Shown here piece by piece: positions 16,501 through 24,312 of a stretch of 64,000 bases of DNA. Both the position numbers and the translations under genes were made by a program. The notes beneath the pieces are model-generated. The model was given only the letters and a program-made list of their open reading frames with translations. It did not search any database and was not told the origin of the DNA. Source of the DNA: Clostridium sp. CAG:964 (GTDB taxonomy: Bacteria; Bacillota; Clostridia; Oscillospirales; Acutalibacteraceae); assembly GCA_000435335.1 (NCBI GenBank), contig FR891307.1, positions 7,058 through 71,057 on the forward strand, read 5' to 3'. Position 1 is the stretch's first letter, and every line of letters begins with the position of its first letter.

Positions 16501-17697
16501 TTACCTCCTTTTTAGGAAGGCAGCAGTACCACCCATATTTGCGTTATTTCTGAATGCCGGCGGAATGTTAGCATTTCCGCTTGCAGGCATACCCGGCATA
16601 CCCGGCATACCCGGCATACCAGGTGCAGCACCCTGCTTCGGCTTCTCGTCAAACAGATCATTTTTACCGGCTTCAAAGCTGTATTCATAGGCTGTTTCAG
16701 GAGAAATAATACCCTGTGCAAGCAAATTGTCGATAGACATTTTTCTGGTAATCATACCCGCACCCTGGTTAAGCTCGATAGATTGCTCGATTTGCGGAAT
16801 TTTATTTTCTCTAATCAAGTTAGCTATAGCTGAGTTTACAAACATTATTTCAAACATACCTATTCGGCCCTTAACGTCGCACCTTGGCAGAAGTCTTTGT
16901 GAAACAACCGCCTTCAGTGTTGTTGAAAGCTGGCTAAGTGCCTGCTTTTGTCTTGCAACAGGATACATATCAATAAGACGGTCAATAGTTTTAGCCGCAC
17001 TTTCTGTATGCAGTGTTGAAAATACAAGGTGACCTGTTTCAGCGGCTCTAAGTGCAATTTCCATAGACTCAAGGTCACGAATCTCACCCATTAGAATAAC
17101 ATCAGGGTCTTCACGAAGTGCCGACTTTAGTGCTGAAGAATAGCTGGCACTGTCTTCGCCCATTTCACGCTGGTTAATAATGCAGTGGTTTGGTGTGTGC
17201 ATATACTCAACAGGATCCTCCAGTGTAATAATATGCAGGTTTTTTACCTTATTGATTTCATTTATAATTGCCGCCAGTGTAGTGGACTTACCGCTACCTG
17301 TAGGCCCCGTAACCAAAACCAAACCCTCTTGCAAAAGTAATATTTTACCCAATGACTCCGGCAGGTTTAGGTCTGACATTTCCGGTGGGTTTTCTTTAAT
17401 AATACGCATTACAAGTGAAGAACCGTGTCTTTGACGAAATGCATTTACTCTGAAACGGGCACAGCCCTCAAGTGCATAGGAGCAGTCGTAGTCACCGGTT
17501 GACAGAAAATCTGCCAAGCCGTCGCTAGGCAATACCTGTGCAATGTAGCCTAAAACCGTTTCATCGTCAAGAGCGTCAAAGCCTTCAAAATATGTTACAA
17601 CACCGTTTACTCTGTACGCCGGCACATTGTTGCTGGACATATGAATATCAGACGCATTGTTCTCAACGGCAAATCGAATCATATCCTCAAATTCCAA
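16501..17697 (-). CDS. pilT: pilus retraction ATPase PilT, with a repeat-bearing C-terminal tail
   Basis: This 398-residue hexameric ATPase is expected to depolymerise pili. Residues 1-100 are the PAS-like N-domain with SDIHMSS. Walker A is GPTGSGKST (131-139), the Asp box is about 159-165 (LEDPVEY), and Walker B is ILMGEIRD (201-208). STLHTESA is the His box. AIANLIRE (290-297) corresponds to the retraction motif AIRNLIRE of PilT, which separates it from PilB. The domain ends near 350. An added tail holds Pro-Gly-Met repeats (359-371), encoded by four 9-bp direct repeats, and then a Asn/Ala-rich end. It lies between pilB and pilC. Confidence 0.95.
   Translation of the reverse strand: MEFEDMIRFAVENNASDIHMSSNNVPAYRVNGVVTYFEGFDALDDETVLGYIAQVLPSDGLADFLSTGDYDCSYALEGCARFRVNAFRQRHGSSLVMRIIKENPPEMSDLNLPESLGKILLLQEGLVLVTGPTGSGKSTTLAAIINEINKVKNLHIITLEDPVEYMHTPNHCIINQREMGEDSASYSSALKSALREDPDVILMGEIRDLESMEIALRAAETGHLVFSTLHTESAAKTIDRLIDMYPVARQKQALSQLSTTLKAVVSQRLLPRCDVKGRIGMFEIMFVNSAIANLIRENKIPQIEQSIELNQGAGMITRKMSIDNLLAQGIISPETAYEYSFEAGKNDLFDEKPKQGAAPGMPGMPGMPGMPASGNANIPPAFRNNANMGGTAAFLKRR
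16586..16621. repeat. four 9-bp tandem repeats inside pilT
   Basis: Unit GGCATACCC (plus strand) occurs four times in a row, the last with one change. It encodes the Gly-Met-Pro repeats of the PilT tail. Because the unit is a multiple of three, copy number changes would lengthen or shorten the tail without a frameshift. Confidence 0.9.
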
Positions 17698-17726
17698 TTT
17701 GTAACACCTTCCTCTCTAAATATTTT

Positions 17727-19436
17727 TTATTCTTCCTGATAAACCTCTGCAACAGTGTCGAAGTATGTTTCAAAGGTGATTACACCCTCAACAAGCAATC
17801 TTCTAAGATTTTCCTTCATTGAAATCATACCGTCTTTTATTGCAATATCGTTTAGCTCCTCGGTAGTTTTATTCTCATGAATAGCGTGCTTGATTTTGTT
17901 TGTTACAATCATTATTTCATGCACTGCGGTACGGCCCTTGCTTCCTGCAAAGTTGCAGCGTTCACAGCCGCCTTTTTTTGCGTCATACAATGTTATGTCG
18001 CTGTCAAGCGGCATACCTATCATACCAAGCTCGCTTTCGGTAGCCTTATGCGGTATTCTACAGTAAGGGCAAACCTTTCTTACAAGCTTCTGTGCTATAA
18101 CGCCAAGCAGTGACGATGACACCATAAACTTTTCAACGCCCATATCTATCAGTCTTACAACCGAGCTGGCCGCATTGTAGGTATGTATTGTCGACAATAC
18201 CAAGTGACCTGTAATAGCCGCAGACGCTGCTATTTCGGCAGTTTCTTTATCACGAATCTCACCAACCATTATAATGTCCGGGTCTTGTCGCAATATAGAA
18301 CGCAAAACACTTGCAAAGGTAAGACCTGCTTTTTCGTTAATATTAACCTGTGTAATTCCCGGTATAACCATTTCTACAGGGTTTTCAACTGTAATAATAT
18401 TAGTTTCGTCATTGTTAAGCTGTGACAGGCCTGTGTAAAGCGTTGTAGATTTACCGGAGCCTGTAGCACCTGACAAAAGTATAATACCACGGTTGCTGTG
18501 AAGCAGGGTTTCAAACTTTTCTTTATTTTCTTCTATAAATCCTATGCTGTCTATTTCCAGCTTAACACCTAGGGCAGTTGTAATTCTGATAACTATTTTC
18601 TCACCAAAAACACCCGGCAGGTCAGAAACACGCATATCAATTTTTGTTTGTCCCACAGTATAGTGCAAACGACCGTCCTGCGGTATTCTTTTTTCTGCAA
18701 TATTCATTCCCGATATAAACTTTATACGGCTTATAATTGACGGTGCAAGCTGCTTTGATATTCTTGTATATTCACGCAGCTTACCATCTATACGGAAACG
18801 AATTCTCATATCTTCTTCTTGCGGCTCAATATGAATATCCGACACCTTCAGATTTACGGCATCCTCAAACATTTTGTTTACCAGCTTTATAATAGGCTGG
18901 TCTTCAATGTTTTCTTCCTGTTCATCTGCCTTTTTATCGTCCATCTGCATTTGCTGCATAATGTATTCCTGTGCTTCGTCATACATTTTTGCCTGCTGGT
19001 CAGAGCTGAACATTTCGTCCTGCTTCGCCTTAATTTGCGACGGTGTGGAAACAACCATTCTAACCTTTTTCTTTATATAGCTGGATACAGTTGAATTCAC
19101 ACGGTAATCAAGAGGATTCGATGTAGCAAATACAAGTCTGCCATTTTGTTCATCTATAGGTACTATATTGTAGTCACGCATCATATTTTCGGGTATAACT
19201 GAATGCATACCCTCCGGTATAGCCTTTACGGACAGGTCGACCATTTCCAGGTGCATTTTCTCTGCAAGCGTAGCGTAAATGTCCCATTCGCTTACAAGCC
19301 CCTCAAGCACCAGTGCCTCCTCCAAAGTAACAGAGTCGTCGTCCTGGTATTTTTGCTGCACCTTTTTAATATTTTTCAGTGAAACAAGCTCCTTGGCAAT
19401 AAGGCTATTTTGAATGTTGAATTTAGAATTCTTCAT
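17727..19436 (-). CDS. pilB: pilus assembly ATPase PilB/GspE
   Basis: This 569-residue hexameric ATPase powers pilus extension. I prefer the ATG at 19436, with GGGGTGA 8 bases upstream, over a GTG four codons earlier. An N-terminal GspE-N (MshEN-like) domain covers about 10-140. A charged Gln/Asp/Glu linker follows (145-180). The catalytic core has SDIHIEP (199-205), Walker A GATGSGKST (323-331), the Asp box around 352, Walker B with Glu393 in MVGEIRD, and the His box. Zinc-type cysteines CxxC...CxxC are at 456, 459, 491 and 494, diagnostic of PilB/GspE over PilT. MshEN domains in some relatives bind c-di-GMP; whether this one does is not visible. Confidence 0.95.
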   Translation of the reverse strand: MKNSKFNIQNSLIAKELVSLKNIKKVQQKYQDDDSVTLEEALVLEGLVSEWDIYATLAEKMHLEMVDLSVKAIPEGMHSVIPENMMRDYNIVPIDEQNGRLVFATSNPLDYRVNSTVSSYIKKKVRMVVSTPSQIKAKQDEMFSSDQQAKMYDEAQEYIMQQMQMDDKKADEQEENIEDQPIIKLVNKMFEDAVNLKVSDIHIEPQEEDMRIRFRIDGKLREYTRISKQLAPSIISRIKFISGMNIAEKRIPQDGRLHYTVGQTKIDMRVSDLPGVFGEKIVIRITTALGVKLEIDSIGFIEENKEKFETLLHSNRGIILLSGATGSGKSTTLYTGLSQLNNDETNIITVENPVEMVIPGITQVNINEKAGLTFASVLRSILRQDPDIIMVGEIRDKETAEIAASAAITGHLVLSTIHTYNAASSVVRLIDMGVEKFMVSSSLLGVIAQKLVRKVCPYCRIPHKATESELGMIGMPLDSDITLYDAKKGGCERCNFAGSKGRTAVHEIMIVTNKIKHAIHENKTTEELNDIAIKDGMISMKENLRRLLVEGVITFETYFDTVAEVYQEE

Positions 19437-19455
19437 ACTAAGCTTCACCCCGATT

Positions 19456-20223
19456 TTATAACATGCTTAAATACAAATTAATTAAAAATGCTAAAAGCTG
19501 ATGCAGCACTATGGTTACAAAAACTCCTATACAAATTGACGGCCCAAAGGGAATGTAATTTTCTGTTTCCTTTTTTCTTATGGCATTTGCGGCAAGTGTA
19601 ACAAGTATAAGTACAAATGCGGCAAGTATGGCTATAAGCAGTGCCATGGCTACATTTGGAAAGCCTGTTGCTATGCCTACGGCAGCAAACAGCTTTACAT
19701 CGCCAAAGCCCATACCGTCTTTTTTTGCTACAAGCATTGTAATTAAATTTACTGCAATTATAAGCAGTCCTACGCTTATGCCCCCCGCCAGCGGCGACCA
19801 CCAATTTTTAATTAAGTATTGGCTGTGAGTCAGGTCATAATACGCAAATATTAACGAAAGCACAGCCGCCAGCACTGCAAACTGGTCGGGTATTATAAAA
19901 TACTTTCCGTCTGACAGTATAATCATAGTAAGCACAAAGGTTAAAAGCATTACTATAAGGCTGTACCAGCTAAAGCCAAACACCATATACACAAGTGCAA
20001 AGGCCGCACCGGAAAGCAGGCTGCCCAATATATACAGCGGCTTTCCTATAAAGCGTTTGCCCTCAAGCATATCCTGTGCCGGCTCCTCGTCATAGTCGCA
20101 CAGCCACTGTGCAGGCACTCTGTTCAGCAGTGCTACTCCCGCAATATACAGCAGTACGCCTGCAAGTGCCGCCACAGCCGCCAGCGCTATGTTAAACGCT
20201 GTAGGTTCTACAAATATATTCAT
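19456..20223 (-). CDS. pilD: prepilin peptidase (type IV leader peptidase, A24 family)
   Basis: This is a 255-residue polytopic membrane aspartyl protease that cleaves the class III leaders of the pilins. The two catalytic Asp residues are visible: Asp105 in ILSDGKYFIIPD and Asp175 in GMGFGDVKL (the GxGDxKL motif). About seven hydrophobic segments are present. The N-terminal cytoplasmic loop (about 36-60) lacks the four-cysteine zinc site seen in many Gram-negative PilD proteins and holds only Cys42. N-methylation of mature pilins is therefore uncertain. It overlaps nothing and lies 8 bases after pilO and 19 before pilB. Confidence 0.93.
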   Translation of the reverse strand: MNIFVEPTAFNIALAAVAALAGVLLYIAGVALLNRVPAQWLCDYDEEPAQDMLEGKRFIGKPLYILGSLLSGAAFALVYMVFGFSWYSLIVMLLTFVLTMIILSDGKYFIIPDQFAVLAAVLSLIFAYYDLTHSQYLIKNWWSPLAGGISVGLLIIAVNLITMLVAKKDGMGFGDVKLFAAVGIATGFPNVAMALLIAILAAFVLILVTLAANAIRKKETENYIPFGPSICIGVFVTIVLHQLLAFLINLYLSML

Positions 20224-20231
20224 AGCCCGGT

Positions 20232-20828
20232 TTAACCTACGGCTTCCGTTGCAGCTGTGGCTGCCGACTCTGTGTCAAAGTAGTACAGCGTTATGCTCAT
20301 GGTAACACTGCTGTCCTTTGAGCCTTCTTCACCGCTTATGTTGCAGCTGTTTACATAGTAACAGCCCTTTGAGTTTTGCTCAAAGAATTTCAGCATACTA
20401 AGTGCAGTGTCGTAGCTGCCGCTGTAGCCAAGGGCAATATTAACGGATTTTACAGGGTAACCGCTGTTGGAGGTTCTGTTCATAGTATCCTCCTGCGGCT
20501 CTCCCAGGCTGTAGTTCTTTAAAATAATGTTTCTGTTTGAACAATACTCTTCAATTTCTTTTGTACAGGTACTAAGGTCAACAAAAAGCTCCTCTTGCTT
20601 TCTGTTGTATTCGTCCTGATTTTTCTTAATTTCTGCCTCTATTTGTTTTTGCTGTGACAGTGCAGTGTCGTACTCTGCTATCTTTTTAACATTTGCGTCA
20701 TGCTCGCTCATAAGAGTCGGTGCGTTACTAATAAGCGACATACCAATGGTCATCCAAAAGACAACTGCAACCAAAATAGCCGCCACCAGCACAAACAAAA
20801 ACTTAGGTATTTTATTTAACTGATCCAT
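20232..20828 (-). CDS. pilO: PilO-like pilus alignment protein
   Basis: This is a 198-residue bitopic protein. A short cytoplasmic N-terminus and one membrane helix (about 10-32) lead into a coiled coil (about 40-95, Lys/Gln/Glu-rich). A small ferredoxin-like alpha/beta domain follows (about 100-195; VKSVNIALGYSGSYDTALSMLKFFEQ). This layout matches PilO, which pairs with PilN to connect the cytoplasmic PilM ring to the rest of the machine. Its place directly after the PilM-PilN fusion supports the call. Sequence identity in this family is low, so the assignment rests on architecture and synteny. Confidence 0.82.
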   Translation of the reverse strand: MDQLNKIPKFLFVLVAAILVAVVFWMTIGMSLISNAPTLMSEHDANVKKIAEYDTALSQQKQIEAEIKKNQDEYNRKQEELFVDLSTCTKEIEEYCSNRNIILKNYSLGEPQEDTMNRTSNSGYPVKSVNIALGYSGSYDTALSMLKFFEQNSKGCYYVNSCNISGEEGSKDSSVTMSITLYYFDTESAATAATEAVG

Positions 20829-20846
20829 TTCTTTACCCCCTTGCCG

Positions 20847-22589
20847 TTATGCGTTGGTAGCCGCTTCTGTAGCTGTTTCTACGCTTATAGCACTGCTGCT
20901 TTTTAATGTACTGTATCTTTCCTGCTCCTCTTCGGTATCTACCACATTGTGCAGAGTAAGTGTAAAGTTATAGGCCTTGCTGCCCTTGTCCTCACTTTGC
21001 GATACATTAATTGTGTTGTCTATAACAAAGAAGCCGTCCTCTGAAATATTTTCCTTTAGCTTTAGGTACTCCTTAAAGCCGTTTATTACGCCGCTAACAG
21101 GTACGTTAATTTCGGGTGTTCCGTCTGTTTCGCCATCGCTATATGTAAGGCTATAGCCGCCTATAGACTCTACCTTGTCAACCACCTGCTTTTTGGTCTG
21201 CTCCAGTGTTTCGCACATAAGCACAGGTGCCTTTGTAAGCTTGTTGGCGTCTAATATCTGATCCTCCAGCTTCTTTTTGGCGTCTGCCTGCTTGCTGAGC
21301 AGGTCAGCCGCAGATACATACTTTTCTTCCTTAAACTTTGCCTCGTCCATTGACTTTTGAACATTCAAAAATGCATAAAAGGCACTGCAGGACACTACCG
21401 TAAGTCCAACCAGTATTGTAAAGGCTACGGTAACTCTTTTGCCTATATTAATAGACTTTTCCTTTAGCGGCTGCAGTCCTACCATAAGGTTGTTTTTGTA
21501 TTTGTCGCCGCAGTTCATCAGGTTGTTAAACAGTATGTAGCTGCCTGTTTTGTACTGCTCGTCACGGGCGTCTATGTCCAGCTCCGGCAGTGCCATTTTG
21601 GTGTTGAACTGGTCGGTAATAACATCAACATCCTTGGCAACGCCCAGCTTTTTAATAGTACCGGCAACATGAGGGAAAAATCCCACATAGTCGCTTACAA
21701 CCGCCTGGTCGATATTCAGGTCAAGGCTCATTGCAACAAGATTTATGTTGTGTACAATGTCGGTAACAATGTCGTCTCTTAGCTGGTCTATTCTGCGCAT
21801 TGACGCAGGGTTGTTGTAGTTGTAGTCCTTATCAAGTCCCCACTGCTTAATATACTTTATAGCCTCGGGTATAGAAAGCTGTCTGTCCTGTGCGACAATA
21901 TCCACCGCCTCTATTAAAGGCGAACGGTATGTGTGGGTGTACAGCGGCAGAGAATCCCTAACCAATACCACACGCAGTGCACAGTAGTCTATTGACAAAT
22001 AGCATACGGTTTTATTGTAGGTATATACAACATCACGGGCAACCTTAAGCGCCGCAACATCGGCAGGCACAATTTTTTGCAGGGTAAGCCCCATTTCCGT
22101 AAATCTTCTGCCAAGCTCTGTAGACAGCTCTCTTGGTATAGCAAAGGCTCTGGAGGTAAGCTCCGGAATTTCCTTTGGCGGAGTGCCGTAAGTAGTTGTA
22201 ATTACAGAGAACTTGGAAACCTCCTCTTGGAGAATTTCCTTTAGGTTGTCTACAGCGATGCTGTTCAGCACCTTTTTGTTGCAGCGTGCATGCTGAAACT
22301 CGGAAGTAACAAGGTCAAACTCCTCTACAAGCAGAATAACCTCCTTAACCTCCGGTCTTTTCATTTCACGCAGGCCGTCATGAACCATTGTGGCAAACGC
22401 CTTTGGCACCTCCCACACTGTTTCCTTGCCCTCCATATACTCTCTGTCAAGAGGCTTTATGTAAGGGGCGGTAAAACGGTAAGAAAGGTCTACGGTTGCC
22501 TCTTTTTTCTGCTCCTTTTCCTTTAGGATAGGCTCACAGCAGGTAAGGCACATATAGTCCTTGGAAACCTGTACTATTACTGATTTCAA
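20847..22589 (-). CDS. PilM-PilN fusion protein
   Basis: This 580-residue protein combines two pilus platform subunits that are normally separate. Residues 1-375 form an actin-like PilM fold. CYLSIDYCALRVVLV (196-210) resembles the phosphate-loop/second domain strands, and a VPADVAALKVARD segment precedes it. A single membrane helix (about 387-409) follows, then a coiled coil (about 412-465) and a C-terminal alpha/beta domain, which is the layout of PilN. In most bacteria PilM is cytoplasmic and binds the N-terminal tail of PilN. Here a tether of about 10 residues joins them. The start is TTG, with GGTGGTG 7 bases upstream. Its own promoter lies at 22724-22752. The halves were assigned by architecture and context. 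Confidence 0.78.
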   Translation of the reverse strand: MKSVIVQVSKDYMCLTCCEPILKEKEQKKEATVDLSYRFTAPYIKPLDREYMEGKETVWEVPKAFATMVHDGLREMKRPEVKEVILLVEEFDLVTSEFQHARCNKKVLNSIAVDNLKEILQEEVSKFSVITTTYGTPPKEIPELTSRAFAIPRELSTELGRRFTEMGLTLQKIVPADVAALKVARDVVYTYNKTVCYLSIDYCALRVVLVRDSLPLYTHTYRSPLIEAVDIVAQDRQLSIPEAIKYIKQWGLDKDYNYNNPASMRRIDQLRDDIVTDIVHNINLVAMSLDLNIDQAVVSDYVGFFPHVAGTIKKLGVAKDVDVITDQFNTKMALPELDIDARDEQYKTGSYILFNNLMNCGDKYKNNLMVGLQPLKEKSINIGKRVTVAFTILVGLTVVSCSAFYAFLNVQKSMDEAKFKEEKYVSAADLLSKQADAKKKLEDQILDANKLTKAPVLMCETLEQTKKQVVDKVESIGGYSLTYSDGETDGTPEINVPVSGVINGFKEYLKLKENISEDGFFVIDNTINVSQSEDKGSKAYNFTLTLHNVVDTEEEQERYSTLKSSSAISVETATEAATNA

Positions 22590-22723
22590 AAATAAACACC
22601 ACCTAGTTTTTTTATTTTTATATAGAGCCGTTTCGGCAAATTTAACTAATTATACAAGCAAAGCAATAAACAGCTTCTGTTTTGAATTAAAGGCGAAATC
22701 ATATAATTAATCATTAAATTATT

Positions 22724-22752
22724 ATTATAACACAGATATATTGCAATTGCAA
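22724..22752 (-). promoter_or_regulatory. promoter of the pilus assembly operon
   Basis: Minus strand TTGCAA (22747-22752), 17-base spacer, TATAAT (22724-22729). It lies after the terminator of the preceding pilin gene, so the nine assembly genes 22589-11345 can be transcribed independently of the pilin. Confidence 0.7.
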
Positions 22753-22770
22753 ATTTTATTTATAAAATGC

Positions 22771-22797
22771 GTAAGGCTCGCACACAGCGAGCCTTAC
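22771..22797 (-). terminator. terminator after the first major pilin gene
   Basis: GTAAGGCTCGC / GCGAGCCTTAC, an 11-bp perfect stem with a 5-base loop, between the pilin stop codon and the downstream promoter. The T-run beyond it is interrupted (GCATTTTATAAAT), so some readthrough is possible. Confidence 0.7.
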
Positions 22798-22839
22798 TTT
22801 TTATTAAATTACGGAAAATTTATTTTACGGTAAAGTAAA

Positions 22840-23418
22840 TTACATATCGTCTACTTTAACATCTGCGAATGCGATCTTATTGTCGTTATCAACTGAAGCC
22901 AACTGAGTAAGGGCACCATCACCTGAAAGAGTAACAGTATTGCCATCAATGTCTTTAGCATCGGTAGCATTTACAAAAACACACTTCTGAGCAGCTTTAT
23001 TCCAGTATGGCTGATAATCCTTACCGTTGTATGAAACCTTGCCGAAGCCATCAGCAATGCCCTTTACAGCAGCTACCTCTTGAATCACGATATTAGCATG
23101 ATCTGTCTTAGCATCGTGAATAGTTACAGAAGGAGTTGCAAATTTACCGCTGTCAAGCGTTACTGTCTTACCGGACTTATAAACCTCATTATTGCCTGAA
23201 GCTATGTAAGACTGACACTCTTTAACTGCCAACTCAATTGACTGAGCGTTTGAAAGAGCACCGTTCTTGGAAGCAGTGTTGATAATTGAGTTTACAACAG
23301 GAATTGCGATAGCTGCCAGGATAGCCAGAATAGCGATAACTACTACCAACTCAACCAGTGTGAAACCCTTTTTGCTGTTTTGAAGTTCAGCTTTTTTTGT
23401 TGTGATTGCATTTGTCAT
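22840..23418 (-). CDS. major-type type IV pilin
   Basis: This is a 192-residue prepilin. The ATG at 23418 has AAAGGAG 9 bases upstream, better than an upstream in-frame ATG. The leader (MTNAITTKKAELQNSKKG) is cleaved before FTLVELVVVIAILAILAAIA, with Glu5 and Pro22-type kink residues present. The globular part is rich in Lys, Asp, Gly and Val and has two Cys residues (in KECQSY and QKCVFV), which may form the D-region disulfide. It has its own promoter, an untranslated leader of about 100 bases that can fold, and a terminator. Separate, probably strong expression is expected of a major fibre subunit. Confidence 0.92.
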   Translation of the reverse strand: MTNAITTKKAELQNSKKGFTLVELVVVIAILAILAAIAIPVVNSIINTASKNGALSNAQSIELAVKECQSYIASGNNEVYKSGKTVTLDSGKFATPSVTIHDAKTDHANIVIQEVAAVKGIADGFGKVSYNGKDYQPYWNKAAQKCVFVNATDAKDIDGNTVTLSGDGALTQLASVDNDNKIAFADVKVDDM

Positions 23419-23460
23419 TTTAAAATTTCTCCTTTTAAAAATATAATAAAATGTATCGTG

Positions 23461-23512
23461 AAAGTTGAGCATACCACCACGAGCCTTTTCCGCACAGCCC
23501 GATATGCACTTT
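23461..23512 (-). promoter_or_regulatory. structured 5' leader of the pilin mRNA
   Basis: In the transcript AAAGT-GCATA (complement of 23503-23512) pairs with TATGC-TCA-ACTTT (23461-23473), a ten-pair stem with a 3-base bulge. Inside it CGGGCU (23496-23501) can pair with GGCUCG (23480-23485), enclosing a GGAAAA-containing loop. Pilin mRNAs of some Clostridia carry c-di-GMP riboswitches, but this does not match the conserved cores of class I or II that I know. It may be a stabilising hairpin or an unrecognised regulator. Confidence 0.45.
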
Positions 23513-23527
23513 CTTAGTACGGTTGTT

Positions 23528-23556
23528 ATTATAACATCCCTGCAGTCATATGTAAA
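23528..23556 (-). promoter_or_regulatory. promoter of the first major pilin gene
   Basis: Minus strand TTTACA (23551-23556), 17-base spacer, TATAAT (23528-23533), about 110 bases before the start codon. Confidence 0.75.
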
Positions 23557-23654
23557 TACACATATTGTTAAAATTTGGAGTATTAAATTTGTTCAAAAAG
23601 GCTTAATATATAAAATGATTATTGTATCTCGATAAAAGTTCGTCATTATCACGA

Positions 23655-24191
23655 TTAAAGTGCCGACTTCGAATAATTGTTCTGCCAAGAAATAATGTCA
23701 TATTTTCCTACAACATAGCCTCCGTCGCTTTCGGTGGAAATCTGACAAAGGTTATACGACATTGCCGGCGGCAGTGTACTGCCGTTTATATCTCTTAACA
23801 AATGGCCGCCGTGACCGTCGCTTACCAGCAGTATACAGCTGTCGCTTGTTTTGTCCCATACCGGAACAAACTTTTCGCCGAAAACGGTTTTATACTCAAG
23901 CGCAGCCTCAATTGAGTTTTCCTTAATAACATCGCTTAACGACGGCTTAATGCCCTTTTTAATGCCGGGGTAATTATCGGCGGTTTTGTTTATGTACTCA
24001 GCCTGTGCCGTTCTAACGGCATACTCAATGGTTTGTGCATTGGCTACAGCGGCATTTTTTGCGGCTGAGTTTAATATGGAGTTTACCACAGGAATGGCAA
24101 TAGCCGCCAGTATAGCAAGTATAGCAATAACCACTACCAATTCCACAACCGTAAAGCCCTTTTTGCTTTTGTAAAATATTTTGCTTGTCAT
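23655..24191 (-). CDS. second type IV pilin
   Basis: This 178-residue prepilin has a short leader MTSKIFYKSKKG and the mature helix FTVVELVVVIAILAILAAIA. It is nearly identical to the helix of the neighbouring pilin through residue 30, including Glu5. The globular domain differs (YINKTADNYPGIKKGIKPSLSDVIKENSIEAALEYK...) and has a single Cys. The pattern suggests duplication with conserved helix and diverged surface. AGAGGG lies about 8 bases before the ATG. It is separated from the U32 peptidase gene by three 13-bp AT-rich repeats, and about 100 bases downstream the promoter of the other pilin begins. Confidence 0.9.
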   Translation of the reverse strand: MTSKIFYKSKKGFTVVELVVVIAILAILAAIAIPVVNSILNSAAKNAAVANAQTIEYAVRTAQAEYINKTADNYPGIKKGIKPSLSDVIKENSIEAALEYKTVFGEKFVPVWDKTSDSCILLVSDGHGGHLLRDINGSTLPPAMSYNLCQISTESDGGYVVGKYDIISWQNNYSKSAL

Positions 24192-24269
24192 TTTTCAGCC
24201 CTCTTCTTTCTTTTGCTTTATCTTATCTTAATTCTTTTATCATCTTTTTCATTATCATAAATCCTGTAC

Positions 24270-24308
24270 CCTATACTATATTCCTATACTATATTTCTAT
24301 ACTATATT
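24270..24308. repeat. three 13-bp tandem repeats upstream of the second pilin gene
   Basis: The unit CCTATACTATATT occurs at 24270-24282 and 24283-24295, and with one change at 24296-24308. It lies between the U32 peptidase stop and the pilin start. On the minus strand each unit contains TATAGTATAG, which resembles a -10 element, so copy number could affect transcription. Confidence 0.9.
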
Positions 24309-24312
24309 AATG

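Noticed and set aside
16586..16621. Frameshifting phase variation at the 9-bp repeats in pilT
   Set aside because: The unit length is a multiple of three, so repeat changes keep the frame.
23461..23556. c-di-GMP riboswitch before the pilin
   Set aside because: The expected conserved cores of class I or II are not recognisable, so it is listed only as a structured leader.
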